Part shown: one piece after another, positions 10,110 to 23,788 of the stretch
Layout of the letters: the number at the start of each line of letters is the position of its first letter
Position numbering within the stretch: position 1 is the stretch's first letter
NCBI RefSeq assembly: GCF_000203815.1
Contig: NW_004457723.1
Coordinates: 1,302,001-1,366,000, forward strand
Reading direction: 5' to 3'
Length of the DNA: 64,000 nt
DNA from: Cavenderia fasciculata
Taxonomy: Eukaryota > Evosea > Eumycetozoa > Acytosteliales > Cavenderiaceae
The notes under the pieces: model-generated
The model's database searches: none
What the model saw: only the letters and a program-made list of their open reading frames with translations
What the model was told of the DNA's origin: nothing
Program-made: the position numbers and the translations under genes

Positions 10110-13100
10110 ATGAATCCGCATCAACAACAACAACAACACAAGACAATGATGTTTCCTGGTGGAGCTATTCCACAACAACAACAGCAGCAGCAACAACAGC
10201 AACAACAACAGCAACATCAACACCGAGTACAACAATTACAGCAAATGCAAATACAACAAATGCAACAGCAACAACAACAACAACAGCATATGCAACAACT
10301 TCAAATGCAACAACAACAAATGCAACAACAACAACAGCAACAGCAACAACAAATGCAACAACAACAACAACCAAATAGAGGGATGGGATTCCATCCTTCA
10401 TTTTCATCATCTTCATCATTGTCACGTTTGAAACGATATGAACTCCAACGACCTGATAAAAAGGATTTAGGGCCTGGACTTGGCCCACCCGAATTCTATC
10501 CGCTCGATGAACATGCCAAAGAAGAAAAATTAACAAACGAATATATTGTTGGTGGTTTTGCTGAAACTATTGTTGATGTAAATAGAAATATATATAGAAG
10601 AGATGATTGGATATTGATATTAACCCTTTAATTTGATTTAGGATGAATTTCGAACATCATCAGGTGAATTTAAAGCAAGTGATATTTCAAAATTAAAAGA
10701 TAGATTATTACAAGGAGTTTATGAAGTTGAATGGAAAAAGAATTCTTGTCCTAGAAGAGTAAGAAAGAATAAGAAAAAAAAAGAATCATTTTTTATAAAC
10801 TAATTTACTTTTTTAATTTATTTTTCTAGACTGCACCAGTAAAGGAAAGATCAAACAAAAGACATGTACCAGAACAAAGTGCATACTCGATATCACTTCG
10901 AGAGGCATGGGTAAACAAATTAAAAGAAACCAATGAGCCATTACAAAAACTAGCAGCGGCAGTTCCACACGGATACAAAAGTGATCAATTGATTAAAATG
11001 TTTTTAGAGTTTCATATTCCTGTTTTACGTGCAACTTGGTATACTAAAATTGTTTATGGTAATTTGGTAAGTAAAAAGAAGAAACAAATGAAATAGTATA
11101 CTTTTATTCATTCCTTTTCTTTTTTTTAGCCAAAACATAAAGTAATAGAACCATCAAATGATTGGACAAAGACAATATTACAAAATTATTTTGCATTGAT
11201 TAGAATTGTATCGATAGAATCTGAAAAGAAACAATCTATATTTAATGGATTATTGTATGTAGAGAGATTGTTGCGGTGGAACTATCACGAAGGTTTGCTC
11301 AACAGGGATACAATGTTGACAATGATGATTGATCATCTAAACGAAGCATCAAAGCCCGACGATGGAGCCATTGTAGCATCGATGATTCTTAGCTACACCG
11401 ACTTGATGATTCAATCGACGACACTGTCATCAAAATTTCTAACAAAATGTTACGAAAGATTGGTTAGAATTACTTCCCCATCGACCGCACCCCCACCACC
11501 ATCTCTATCAAATAATCCAATCATGGGAACTAAACATCAACAACTACAACAGCAACAACAACAACAACAACAACAACTATCATCCCTACCTCCTCAACCA
11601 CAACAAAATCCGCTATCTTTTCACGAACTATCTCCTCCCAATCAAAAATGTTTTACTTTACTTTGTACGATTACAAAGCATGTGGCTATTGCTCTACCCG
11701 ATGTTTTCATGTCGTTTAAATATTTCAAAGAATTAAAATTATTTGTTTGGCCAAGCAATAATAATAACATAAATAATAATAACATAAATGATACTACTAC
11801 TACAACAAATGGAATAATTCAAAATTCATCACCATCAAGTCCAACATCATCCATTTCTTCATCTTCATCGTTGGACTTAAATATTTCTTCTCCTTTATCA
11901 CCTCCATCTTTACATTTCTTAAAATTATCAATATCACCAGAAACTAAATTTTTAAAGAGATATAATACAGAACAATCATTTCAATTTAATAATATTAATA
12001 ATAATAATAATAGTAATAATAGTAATAATAGTAATAATAATAATAATATATTATTAGATTATTCAGATTTAATCAATTTATTGGATAAATTTACAACAAC
12101 CAATTATAATTTATATTCATTGTATAATGATATATTTGGTGAACATTTATCAATGGATGAAGATAGACAGAAATTATTATTAATTTGTGAATGGGCATCA
12201 ACTTCATGTCGTAAATTTACTTTTATTCACCAAGCTGCTGCTTCTTTATTAAAAATTTATGAATTAAATTTAATTTCAAAATTTAATAATAACAATAATA
12301 ATAATAATTTAAATGTATGTAAAAAAAAGAAATATAATAATAATAATAATATATCTTACTTACTTTTTTTATTTAGCCATTACAAAATTTATTAGTAAAT
12401 TTTTTAGAAATATTTAAACCAAAGAAAAATGAATTTTATAGTATTTGTTATTTCTTTTCAGAGTTGACAAGAATAGGAGTATTTTCACAAAATTCATATG
12501 CTAGATATCTCATTTCAAGAGGTATATTGGATAATGGATGTGGTGATTGTTTTCTATCAAATCATCAGCAACCACCAACATTATTACAACAACAGAATAA
12601 TCAAGGTTATCATAAATATTATCTAAGAGAATTTCCAATATTTAATAGTAATGATGTACCTACGGCAGCAACACATCAACAAAGAAATCAAAGAAGATCG
12701 ATACTTTTCTCTTCTCATATTCAGTCTCAAGAAAATGTACAAATGGAGACTGTCAGAGAAGCAATCAAACAATTTATACTAGACACCAATACCAACCTCA
12801 AACATCAAGAAGACCAAAAACAACAAGTCCTATCAAAACTTGTTCAATTATCATTTTATTGTCAAACTTCTCTAATTGAATGGTTATCTTTATGTATAAG
12901 ATTACATTTTAATCAAACTTTACAGTAAGTCAAAAAACAAAAAAAACAAAAAAAGCAATATAAAACTAATTATTTTTTATTTTTCTTTTCTGTTTTTAGG
13001 GCAATATCAAATAATAGTAATTGTAATAATATTAATACATTTTTCAAAGGATTTAATCAATTAACGATTCCAATGACCGAATTTTATATATCAAAATGTT

Positions 13101-16100
13101 TTTATTTAATGGAATCGATCAAGAGTTTTAGTTCAATGGTTCAGTGTTTGATTATTTTTTGGCAAAATTTTTCAAGCATCAAACCACTACACCGATTCAT
13201 TTTCTACAAGACCTATCATCTCGAAATATCATTCATTTCTTGTAGAAAGATGGATATCCTCTTGGATACACTTTTTGAACAAGGTTGTAAAAAGATCTCT
13301 CCTCTTTCAACCTCTTCCTCTTCAACTCTTTCTACTCCAATGGATCTTGATCAAAATGATCCATCAACTCCTAGCAATAGTAGTAGCAGTAGTAGTAGTT
13401 CACTTTTATCATCACCATCCCTATGTGACTATTATCTATCACATTTATTGGGAAAATATTCTTCCATCAAATCATTTGAATCTTGGATTCAAAAACAAAA
13501 TCAACAATTACCACAATATTCAAATTATTTATCTTTAATCTTATCATTAAAATCAAATTTGGTAAGAAGAGAAAACAAAAACAAAAAACAAAAAACAAAA
13601 AATAGTTTTAATATTAATATTTATTTATTTATTTATTTTTTTATATTTTAGAATTTTGATGAATCAATGTCTGATAAATTAGAATTAAAAGAATTTAATA
13701 ATAATTTATTAAATAATTTAAAAGACTCGGATGAATCTATTTCAAATTCAATTCAAGAATTGAAACAATTTGTTCAACAAAAACAATCACATCATAATTT
13801 TAATCATCAAGATATTTGTACAGAGGTTATCAATTTAATATTTTTAATTAATCTTGAAAAAATGTAAGTAATCAAAGAAAAAAAGATAAATAATTATTGA
13901 ATCATTTATTTATTAATTTTTTTTTTTTTAGAGAACAAAATGAATTTTCAAATCAAATGATATTATCATTATTTTTATCAAATTTGACAATTGAATATCC
14001 AATTGAAGGTATTCAACATCAAACATTATTTTGTAAATTATTAAAGGATCATTTGGTATCTGTAATTCACTCTACAAAATCTTTGGTAGATTTGACGAGA
14101 TCTCTCGATTCTTTAATCCCACTTTTAGCATCTCTCATCATCTCTTTGTATATAGACCCAAATACAATCATTTTACAATCAATAATACCCTTATTAAAAT
14201 CAATTTTATTTGATAATCCAAATGTAAAACAAATAGAAAAAGAAAAGGAATAGAAAAAAAAGATCTATTACTAATTATTTTTAAAATTTTATTTAGGTTC
14301 AACATTTATGGTATTTAATTAAGATGATACAATCATTATTATTTGATAGTTCATTATCAGGTGTAATAACAGAATTTAGATTAACATTGTCACAATATTA
14401 TGGTGGTGACAAGGTAGAGACTTTATCTGTACTATTTCCATATATTTGTAAACTCTATGACTATTTTGAAAAGTTGTCAGATTCTAAAAAGAAAACCGGT
14501 GGAAATGTTTCAGATGATGATGGTTCTATTATAACAATGGTTCAACAAATTTTAAAGTCGATTCTAGAAGATTCAGATTTTAAATATCCATTCTTGTATG
14601 ACTCTCAAAAACATATACTATCAATCAAACAAATGAATTTGGATCCCGTCACATGTCGTTACTTGTTTAATACGATTTGGCAAAATAATCAACTAAAGTA
14701 TCAACAACAAGATCAACAACCAACAGAATTGATTTATATTTGTACAAATTATGAACGACTTCGATTGGATAATGTAATCAACTATTCCTATCAAGTGATC
14801 AACAATACACTATCCAACTCTTTCAATTGCTATTGGTATATACAACTATCTTATATTGAACTACAATTATTGTTGGATGAATGGCAATTGCTACCGCCAA
14901 TCAATTCGACACCTCCTGTTCGATCACCAAACCAGTCACCCATCATCACCTCGCAACAACAACAGCAAATATCAATGGTCAGCTCGAACGGATCAGTCCC
15001 CACCAACTCGTTGGCTCTTCCGCTTAGTATCCCCAGTGCCAACAACTCTCCAACCGACCCATCTAGCAATGGACCCGAGTCTATCATCACCCAATTCATT
15101 CTATGTCACTTTGAATTGAATCGTGGTTGGGAAAAGATCTTTCTCTATGAAAAGTTGTTCCTCCGTCTACCACAAAGCGCTAGAAACGAGTTGATAAAGT
15201 TGACCACTGTTATTATGGAGTCACAGTATAGAGAGGATTCATTTGAGTCTCCTGAAACCAAACTCTACCTCTTTTCTCATATTCTCTCCAACTTGCCCGT
15301 TAGAAAGAGACCAACTACCATTGACAACAAGGACAAGGGTAATACCAAATACGATGAACAACTCCTTCAAGAATCATTTACAGAATTGATCATCAATATT
15401 TTGCTATCCTACGATTCTTCAAGTCCTCATCTACAAACTTTTGTTCTATCTCTATTGAAACAATTGAATCAATTTTTAAATTATACTCAAGTTTATGATG
15501 CTGTAAATATTGCTCCATCTCTAATAGAATCAATTTTAAATTCTTTATCAATGAGGTAAGAGAAAAAATAGAAAAAAAAATAGAAAAAGAAAAAAAGATA
15601 CCAGGATTATTAAACGTTTTTTTATTTTTATAGAATATCATTTTTATTACCATTAATTAATACTATTAAATTATTTAAAACTGCATGTAAATTGGAGGAA
15701 ATATCAATTACATTGTTAACATTATTGTCACGTAGTATTATTCAATCAGATGAAGAATATGATTTCTTTAATTCAATCTTGACAATATTGGATTTATTAT
15801 TGTCTGATAAATATGATCAACCAGAAATTGCTAAATCAACCACAGCAACAACAACAACAAACCAACAACAGCAACAACAACAGAAAAGAAAATTGTATGA
15901 ACATTACCAAAAGATCAAATCATTGTTCCCAGTATACTATCAAAACAAGATTGAAAAGCAAATCTCTTTCCTATTACAAGTTAATCTTTCCTCTTCTGTT
16001 TATCAAATCATTTTACCTCCAACACTTCAAACAGTTCAAAATTTACAACAACAACAAATTCAACAACAACAACAAAATTATAATACAACACCAACTCTAA

Positions 16101-16423
16101 AGCCTCAAGACATTAGACCAAATGTCATTCCAATGGATCCTTGGTCTTTGCTTGAGGATTATGCCGATACACCTCTATCACCATCAACCTTTGGAGGTGT
16201 AAGAATGGAACGTAAAGATTTGACTTATATTAAATCATCATTTCCTTCAAAATCAACAGAAATCTCTGGTGCTGCTCCTATGGATATAAGTAGCTCAACA
16301 TCATCGACGGTCAGTAAAAAGAGAAATAATGAAGGAAATCAAAACTCTCCAAACATTGGTTCAACATCACCACAAACAACAGCCGCCAATCAACAACAAA
16401 TAAAAAAGACTAGAGCTCTTTAA
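10110..16423 (+). CDS. med12: Mediator complex subunit 12 (kinase module)
   Basis: Ten exons can be joined in frame: 10110-10577, 10642-10758, 10830-11066, 11130-12314, 12377-12924, 13000-13561, 13652-13863, 13932-14223, 14297-15555, 15634-16423. The product is about 1889 residues. After an N-terminal Gln/Met tract comes the Med12 signature (residues about 108-150: LKRYELQRPDKKDLGPG, GPPEFYPLDEHAKEEKLTNE, VGGF). The W-x-LA-P and RATWYTKIVYG region follows at about 200-270. The LCEWAV-type domain is at about 625 (LLLICEWASTSCRK). Asn and Gln runs interrupt the conserved blocks, and the C-terminus ends in a Ser/Asn/Gln region. MED12 activates CDK8-cyclin C and represses or tunes Pol II transcription in the nucleus. 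Its length is near the family norm despite the low-complexity insertions. Confidence 0.93.
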
Positions 16424-17119
16424 AATTTGAATCAAAAAAAATAATCAAAATAATAATAATTTTTTTACAAACGTTTGGGTTATTACTACTCTACTCTCGC
16501 GCCGATAAATTTTACGGTTAGTTGGGATTTACGATGGTTTGTTGGATTTATTATTAGTTTTACGATTGTTGGTTGGTCATAGTAGGGTCCACTGGGAAAA
16601 ATTAATTCTCTACTTTGTATGGCCTGTTTAATTTTCGATTTTTTTTTCACGATTGATTTTGTAAAAACAGATACCAGGATCAGTTTTTTTGCGAGCTATC
16701 TGACCTAGACGTTTCCTTTTTCGATTTTTTTGTTTAATGTTTGGCCACTAGACTTTAACATTTTTCAAAACCCCTACCCATCACTATGGTAATGGGTTAG
16801 TTTTTTTATTTTGTCATTTAAAAACGAGCTGTTTAGAAAATCGCTAAATGATGGTTGGATTTTTCCGCACTTTGAAAACCAGTGAAATTAGCGACATCAT
16901 CTGACCGAGACTGATGCAAATCTACGAAAGGTCACAATAAATTTAAAAAGAAAATAAACCAGGTATTACCAATCAGAAAAATAATTAAATATTTTGTTTT
17001 TTGTTCATTCTGGTCCTATAAATACTGGCCAGTGTCACAGTTTTAAAAAATCATCCCACTCTCTTTTATATAATCAAATAATACACAGTATTACTAGTAC
17101 CAGTAATATCATCAACACT
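16424..17119. other. Intergenic spacer
   Basis: 3' flank of med12 and promoter of the saposin-like gene. It is a mixed sequence with no long reading frame or RNA gene that I can support. Confidence 0.5.
17017..17024 (+). promoter_or_regulatory. TATA box of the saposin-like gene
   Basis: TATAAATA lies 96 bp upstream of the start codon at 17120. This fits dictyostelid promoters, in which a TATA element precedes a short AT-rich leader. Assignment is by position and motif only. Confidence 0.5.
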
Positions 17120-17882
17120 ATGAAATTCTTAGTTCTCTTTACCATCTTGGCTTTGGTCTTTTCTGCCACCTCTGCCACCATCCAAAAGCAACCACAAGTT
17201 GGCAATGCTGCCTGCGATATGTGCGAGTACCTCGTCCACACTGCTGAAGATTTGGTCTTCCAAAACATGTCCAACACTCAAGTTACCCGTTATCTCCGTA
17301 TGTTTTGAAAAAAAACAAAAAAAAAAGTGGAAAAAAAGTAATTTAACCAATCAATATTAATTCTAACCTTTTGTTTTAATTTATTTTTTCTACTCTCTAA
17401 TAGAAACTGCTTGCAAGATTCTCCCAACCAAATACGCTGGTCTCTGTGAAGTTATGGTTGAGCAATATGCTTCCCAAATCATCAAGAAGGTTCTCGAATT
17501 CGAAACTCCAGCTGTTGTCTGCCAACAAATCCAAATCTGCGGTGGCCAAAAGGAAGTTGAACCAATCGTCAAGACTCCAGCCGTAGAATCTGTTCAAAAT
17601 CTCGGACATCACCACCACCATCATCATTTTAACCCCCTTAAGAAATTCGAATGCAAAGCCTGCGACTACGCCGTGAAGCACATCGAATCCCACGTAATGA
17701 GAGGTGAAGCCATCCATGATATTGAAAGAGCCGTCGATCTTGAATGCGACCGTTTCGATATCCATGAAGCCATCCACATTTGCAAGAAGGTTGTCCATGA
17801 ATCAATCAACAAGATCGTCGAACACCTCCTCAAACATGAGTCCCCAGAGAGAGTCTGTAAAGAGCAAGTCCATATGTGCTAA
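17120..17882 (+). CDS. Secreted protein with two saposin B domains
   Basis: Two exons, 17120-17297 and 17404-17882, give 218 residues. A signal peptide covers residues 1-20 (MKFLVLFTILALVFSATSAT). The first saposin B domain (about 30-108) has six Cys in the expected order: CDMC, TACKIL, GLCEV, VVCQQIQIC. The second (about 140-218) also has six: FECKACDY, LECD, HICKK, RVCKEQVHMC. The linker contains a run of seven His. Saposin-like proteins bind lipids or membranes, and in amoebae this fold includes pore-forming, lysosomal and phagosomal proteins. Which of these applies cannot be told from sequence. It probably acts after secretion or in endolysosomes. Confidence 0.88.
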
Positions 17883-18353
17883 ACAATTAATTGTAAATAA
17901 TTTTTAGCTCTTTTTTTTTAATAACAACAAACAAATAAAACCATCAAAAATATGGTTTACTAAATCTATATAAATTAAAATAAATATCTAATAGTATGTA
18001 TTTTTAAATCAAATCAATTTCATCAACCAAATATTATTATTAAACAATTAATACCATTAATTTATATCTTTTTTTTGTATGGCGCACTTGGAAAGTTTTT
18101 TTTTGTAAACCATTTTTCCCAAAGGGGCTCACTGAGAAGAGCTTTAAAACTCACTTGGTTGTTTCTATCAATAATGATTGGTTTCCCATCCTTATTATTA
18201 TTATTATATTATGTATTATCCATGCCACTGTGATCTCTTTTTGTTTGTTTTTTTCTTTTTAAAAAAATTGATTTGTTTATTATCTATCTACAATGTAATA
18301 AAACTAACCACTAGGTAATATATGTCGGCGTTGTGTATTGTTGTTGGTTTAGT
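17883..18353. other. Convergent 3' spacer
   Basis: Lies between the 3' ends of the saposin-like and mS34 genes. It is AT-rich with candidate AATAAA signals near 17932 and 17979. No gene is seen. Confidence 0.5.
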
Positions 18354-18858
18354 TTAGTTTTGTTGTTGTTGTTCTCCTTCTACTGCTGCTTCTGTTGGTT
18401 CAGTAGTTTCAGTCTTCTTTTCAGCCTTTTGGAATTCGTATGGGAAGGTGGTCCATTTTCTTTGCAAGATATCCATAACCTTTCTCTCTCTTTCGTCTGT
18501 CTTTCCTCCCCATGTTAAAATACCATATGCTGCTCCTCTTAGTGATGTTGTACGACCACCCTAAACATATATAAATGATAGTTATTATGTTAGTTGTATG
18601 ATCTATCCATCCACACATCGTGATTGATGTGTGTGTAATCATCCATTACTACTATGATCATACAGAATTCTTTGTAAATCTAACTCTAGTAACTGTCCAA
18701 TATGACTCTCTTTCTGGCCAAAGGGTCTTGGTTAGACGATGACCAACACCTTGATCTGGGAGACCAAAGCAAACATCCAAAAAGTTTCTTCCTTTTGATT
18801 GTTCTTTTGTGATTCTCTTAAAGATGTTTTGTACTGCTTGACTGGTTGGTGCTGACAT
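18354..18858 (-). CDS. mrps34: Mitochondrial ribosomal small-subunit protein mS34
   Basis: Two exons, 18858-18664 and 18560-18354, encode 133 residues. The core matches the MRP-S34 pattern: LPDQGVGHRLTKTLW, then ESYWTVTRVRF, and after the splice GAAYGILTWGGKTDER. The family has (Y)GVGR-x-W, YW-x-(I/V)TRVR and HGKAWGxLTW(R/G)G(K/R)T at these places. It ends in a short Glu/Thr/Gln tail. It should be imported into mitochondria as part of the small ribosomal subunit; the N-terminus is short and no cleavage site is obvious. The start is the only upstream Met in frame. Confidence 0.83.
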
Positions 18859-19170
18859 CTTCTACTACTATTAACTACTCTTCTATAAGTCTGATGATAC
18901 AATACAGATATTAAACGATGATCGTTTGCAATGAATGAACAAAATTCAAAAAAATCATTAAAAAAAAAAACGAATGATCACCCGAATGCATTGAGTGATT
19001 GCACTTATATTATACTTATTCATTCGTCTATATTGTTTTAGTTTGTTGTTATATGTCTCTCTCTTTCAATCTAGATCATTAGAGAGAGAAAGAGAGAGAG
19101 AGACAAAAAAAGAAATGATTTATTACAATTTTAAAAAAAAAAAACAAATGTTTGGTTGTTAAGAGTTTAG
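18859..19170. other. Spacer between mS34 and the RBR ligase gene
   Basis: Contains the mS34 promoter side and the 3' flank of the ligase gene, with an AG-rich repeat at about 19080-19103 and poly-A runs. No gene is seen. Confidence 0.5.
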
Positions 19171-21256
19171 TTATCGAATGGTAATAGGAGGTAATCCTTG
19201 TGGTCGGTAAAGTGGAGGTGGAGGAGGTGGAAGAGGTGGTGCCATGAGAACTGGTGGAACGACTAGTTCAACCGGATCTTCTTCTACTACTACTACTACT
19301 TCATCTTCTACTTCTAATTCTTCTTCTAATAATTCTTCTATTGGTTCATCAATTGGTGCATCTAATGGTTTTGGATTATCAACTCTGATGGGAACCATCT
19401 TTCTAATTTTCTTCATACCCGATTTGTTCTTGTAGTGTTTGTATGCTAGGTGAATGCCAAATGGAATAGCACCCAATACAATGGCTGGTGGTGCAACAAC
19501 CACACAACCTACTCCAATCAATATACCCAACCCAATCTTTTTGGCTATTCTTCGACCTCGATGTCTTCTATTATTTCCATTATTATAAATGTAGTCATAG
19601 TATGGCTGACCAATTGGTTTTTGAAATCTTGGTCCATGAATATGTGTTGTCATATTATGATCATGTGGATCTAAACAATAATAACAACTAAACATATAAA
19701 TAAAAAATAAAAATTAATTAATATCTCTTTTTCTCTTTTTGTTTCTATTTCTATTACTTACAATTGATGACCACAAGTACCACAACAAACATATTCACAA
19801 CCTTGATCTTTAATTGTCAAGATACCACATTTTGGACAAGGTTTCATTTGACACTCTTCAATGTATTTGAGTGTTTTGAGATCGTCTTCGGTTAAACTTT
19901 CTTTTATCTTTTTTTGGTGTTCATCACAAGTCTCTTCGGGATGAGCAAAGGTAATGCAATCTGGACAAATCATGGCACCACATTCCAAATTGTCACATAC
20001 CATAAAATTTGGTTTCTTTGACGATTCCTTTTCCTTTTCTTTTTCCTTTTCCTTTTTCTCTTCACGTACCAATGGATTACTACAGTTTAAACAAAAAACT
20101 ATAGTACTACCAATTTGTATTGACTTGTCAATAATCGATCTAAATAATTCATATTTTTTATATACATGTGGATCTAATATTTTAACCTAAAATCAAAAAG
20201 AATTATTATTATTATTAGTTTCCCAAAGAACTCTATTATATTATATAATATATAGTTTTCGTAGCTTACAAGAATAGTTGTATTTGTCATTCTTAATCTA
20301 CAAGATGGATTTGGACAATTTAAAGATTTTCCTTTATGCTTCCAAACCTCTTCGGTCAAATGTTGTTTGGCACATTCCAAACAATATTTATGCAGACATG
20401 AGAATTCAAAGGTGTTGTATACCTCGTCCAAACAAATAGGACATTCGAAAGATTCTTTGTTTCCCGTCTTGATGATTCCAGATCCTCTTTGAACCGGTGC
20501 CACTCTATTTCTCCATCTAACCACTGGTGGTGGAACATTATTGTTGACCAATATTGGTGGTTCTTGTTGTCCAACAACATAGATTGGATTATCATCAGAA
20601 AATAATTGAACCAATCCATATTGATCTTCTTGTTGATATCCATCAATATCGGCAATCGTTGTAACAGTCGTTGTTTGTACATGATTTAATTGTTGTCTTC
20701 TATTTTTTAATAATTCTTCAAATCTTGTACCTCTATCATATATATTAATATAATAATTATTATTATTATTATTATTATTATTCGTAGTAGTAGTAGTAGT
20801 AGTACTACTACTACTACTTATTGTAATACTATTATTATTTGTAGTTGTTGATATAGTAGTTTTCATATTTGTTATTTCTGGTTGTTGAGATGGTTCTTGT
20901 TTTTTTATTTGTGGATGGTGATGGTCATAACCCAATTCCCAATCAGTGTCACTCCAAGCATCTTCATCTTCATCTTCATCTTCGTCGTCATCATATCTTA
21001 CTACCCTTCGTTCATTTACTAAATTGACGGACTGTCTGAGAATGCAAGTATGGGCTTCATGAAGAATCAAGTCCAACAATGCATTTGTCTTGGCTTGACT
21101 TGGCGGAGATGCAAGTGAAGGTGAGGAGGTAGTCATAGAGTTTGTATCATGATTATGATGATGGTGATGGTGATGATGACCACCATTATTATTATTAACT
21201 ACCACAGTTGCCATTGCTTGAGATGACTGTTGATGATCAGAAGTTTCCAAATGCAT
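19171..21256 (-). CDS. RBR (RING-IBR-RING) E3 ubiquitin ligase with membrane tail
   Basis: Exons 21256-20270, 20186-19762 and 19687-19171 join to 642 residues. The first about 250 residues are low-complexity (His, Asn, Thr, acidic). RING1 is FECPICLDEVYNTFEFSCLH then KYCLECAK and CPNPSC. The IBR follows (FCLNC, VCDNLECGAMICPDC, HPEETC). RING2 crosses the last splice (CPKCGILTIKDQGCEYVCC, GTCGHQFCYYC); the Cys in DQGCEY is at the catalytic transthiolation position of RBR ligases. After RING2 comes a basic RRHRGRRIAKK and a hydrophobic stretch (IGLGILIGVGCVVVAPPAIV) resembling the membrane region of RNF19-type ligases. The tail is acidic/Val and then poly-Pro. An in-frame TTG-led extension reaches 21274, but the first ATG is at 21256. 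An upstream non-coding exon is possible (TTTGCAG just before). Confidence 0.87.
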
Positions 21257-22257
21257 TTGTAAAAAAGGCTGCAAATATTAAAACAATAATATTGAATTGC
21301 GATGATTGATTGAATGATTGAATGAATTTAGGATAATATAATCCAAAAGAGAGAAAGAGAGAGATAGTAGAGGTTCTATACAAAATGTTTCAATCTATCT
21401 ATATTCACATTGATTGATTGATTGATAACTAACTATCCTCTTCCTTATCTTTCCTTTCTTCTTCCTTGTTTTGTACTTTTTAGCTGCTGTTGCTGAATAT
21501 GCAAAGATAGGTTGCAACAACAAGAACAAATTAAAACAACAGAGTTGAACTGATTGTACTACTTCTACTTTTACTTTTACTACTACAACTACAACTACAA
21601 CAGTAAGTAACAGTTAATAACTAAAATCAATTAACCAAAGTGGAGTTGGATTCACACACACGCGCTGATTGGGAGATGTGGGTGTGGTGTTGGTCGTGAG
21701 AGTGAGTGAAAGAAAGAAGCTAGCTCACTGGTTGATTGCTTGCTTGCTTGCTGCTGCTTCTGTTGCTGTTATAGGTGTGGTGCAACTCCTCTCAACTCAA
21801 TTGTGATGATGGATGGGTGTGGGATGGGATAATTAATATATACAACTGGGGAGAGAAATTATAAATATTATGTACAGATAGATATATATAATATAAGCAA
21901 GTGTGATGCAAATAAAGGTAAGAAGTGATTAATCAAGACATTAAAGTAACTATATTGTTGGTTTGGTTTTGTTAAAGAGAAGCATGTTGAGGGTTTCCAA
22001 AGATAATGAGAGAGACACTCAACCTTTTAAATTTTGCTCTGTTTTGCTTGCGATGAATCACAGCAGAGGAAAATTTTTCCCTGAAAGGCAATTTTCTACT
22101 TTGATGGTTTAAAGTGTGTGTGTTTAAATTAAACTAGAGTAAGGAGGAAGGAAACAAACGCTGTTGTTTATGATGTGGTGGTGGAGTGATTGATTGATTG
22201 TTCTATTTTTGTTTGAAAATTCTTGTCATTTTTTGTCAATGAAACAATTTCTCTTCT
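21257..22257. other. Intergenic spacer upstream of the RBR ligase gene
   Basis: About 1 kb without a supported gene. It contains a GAGAGAGA tract, CT-rich stretches, TGCTTGCTTGCTGCTGCT near 21740, and a TATATATAATATAA block near 21884. It is likely the promoter and leader of the ligase gene. Confidence 0.45.
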
Positions 22258-23578
22258 CTAAAGAATGACTGGGCGTTTATTATTATCTTGGGCACTTGAA
22301 TCAGTATCAGTATTTACCCAATAGGGTGATGAAATATTACTTGATGATTGATATTCATTTTCAATTTCTTTTAAAAGTTCATCTTCCTCTTCCTCTTCTT
22401 CTTTTCCTTCTTCCTCCTCTGGACCTCCTCCTGCAGAAGTTGTACTATTCTTTAAATTACTGTTACTCGATTGTTTTAATTTATCTTGTTCTTTTAAAAG
22501 TTCTAATTCCTTTTCCAATTCTTTATCCAAGTCTTCATCACTATCATAGGTTGTCGATTGTTGTTGAGTATGATCTTGTTGATTATCATCATCGTCGTCA
22601 TCTACTACATCATCATCTATTATTAAATTTGAATTGATTGATAAATCCATAATGATATCTGATTCTTCAATTTTCAAACCATTCAATTCTTTTTGTAATT
22701 CTTTTTCCCATCTTCCAATTTCACTATCATCTTCATGATCATTATTTGTGATAGTTGTTGTAGTTATTTTCTTATTTACAGATTGATCACTATTATTATT
22801 ATTATTATTATTGGTTGACAAAGATAAAGGTTGTGATTGTGGAGGTGGTGGTGGTGGAGGTAATTTCTTTTTGTTTGATATTATATTATATTCCTTTCTA
22901 ACTTCCATTACTCTATAATACCAATTTTTCCAAAATTGTTCTTCTGATATACTATGATAAACAATCAAAAGAAAGAGATACAAATTAATTAATCATATGG
23001 TTGTTTTAAAAAATATTTTTCACAAATACATACAATCTTGGAACTAAAAGGAATCTAACTCTTTCCATATTCTTGTCATATTTTAAAGTTGATTTTGCAA
23101 TTGCAATCAAGAAATCATCAAACTCTTGAGTATAATCTGAATCGATTGGAGGAGAATTCATAAATGTTTTTTTGCTCTAGAATAAAGAGCGTAGGTCGTT
23201 AGGGGAATGAATAGTTGTTTGAATATTATATCAATGTACAAACCATTTTAAGATCCAATATTCTATCAATGATTTGTTTCTCCGATTCCTTGTCATCCAA
23301 TTCAAAATCCATCCATGGTGGCAATAATAATTCATCATCATTTGATTGTTTGTTTTGATCTTCTGATTCTTCTAATAATTTCTTTCTTTCTTCATCAATC
23401 TTTGTCATAACATTACTTGCAAATAAACTAAATTTAGCTAAATCATATTTATATATATCAAAATCAATATCAATATTCATTCGTTCGTTTCATTTGTATT
23501 TGTATTTGTATTTGTATGCATACATCCAATCTTTTTAAATGTATCTGTAGTTGCTGCAACATTTAATTTGTTCAATCC

Positions 23579-23609
<31 letters not shown>

Positions 23610-23788
23610 CCACCATCATTTGTATTTATATTAGTTGTTTCATTTACATTATTGATATTATTGATATTATTTTGTTGTTGATCAGTTGCTATTGTTGTTT
23701 CATTATTATTATTATTATTATTAGTTTCAGTATTATTATTATTGTTTGAGAATGTTGATAATAATGAATGCTTGAAACTAGAAAACAT
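22258..23788 (-). CDS. BSD-domain protein
   Basis: Four exons fit: 23788-23524, 23437-23244, 23176-23034 and 22951-22258, giving 431 residues. The BSD core is in exons 3-4: RFLLVPRFISEEQFWKNWYY, with the hallmark FW..(Y/F)(F/Y)RV. The amphipathic N-terminus (MFSSFKHSLLSTFS) and the KKIGSKFSLFASNVMTKIDE segment resemble membrane-associated BSD/SYAP-like proteins. The first intron resolves what looks like a frame break near 23480: a GTATGC donor and TTTAG acceptor link DTFKKIG to SKFSLFAS. The C-terminus is acidic with coiled-coil stretches and Asn/Asp runs. Function in trafficking or signalling is inferred from the family only. Confidence 0.8.
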
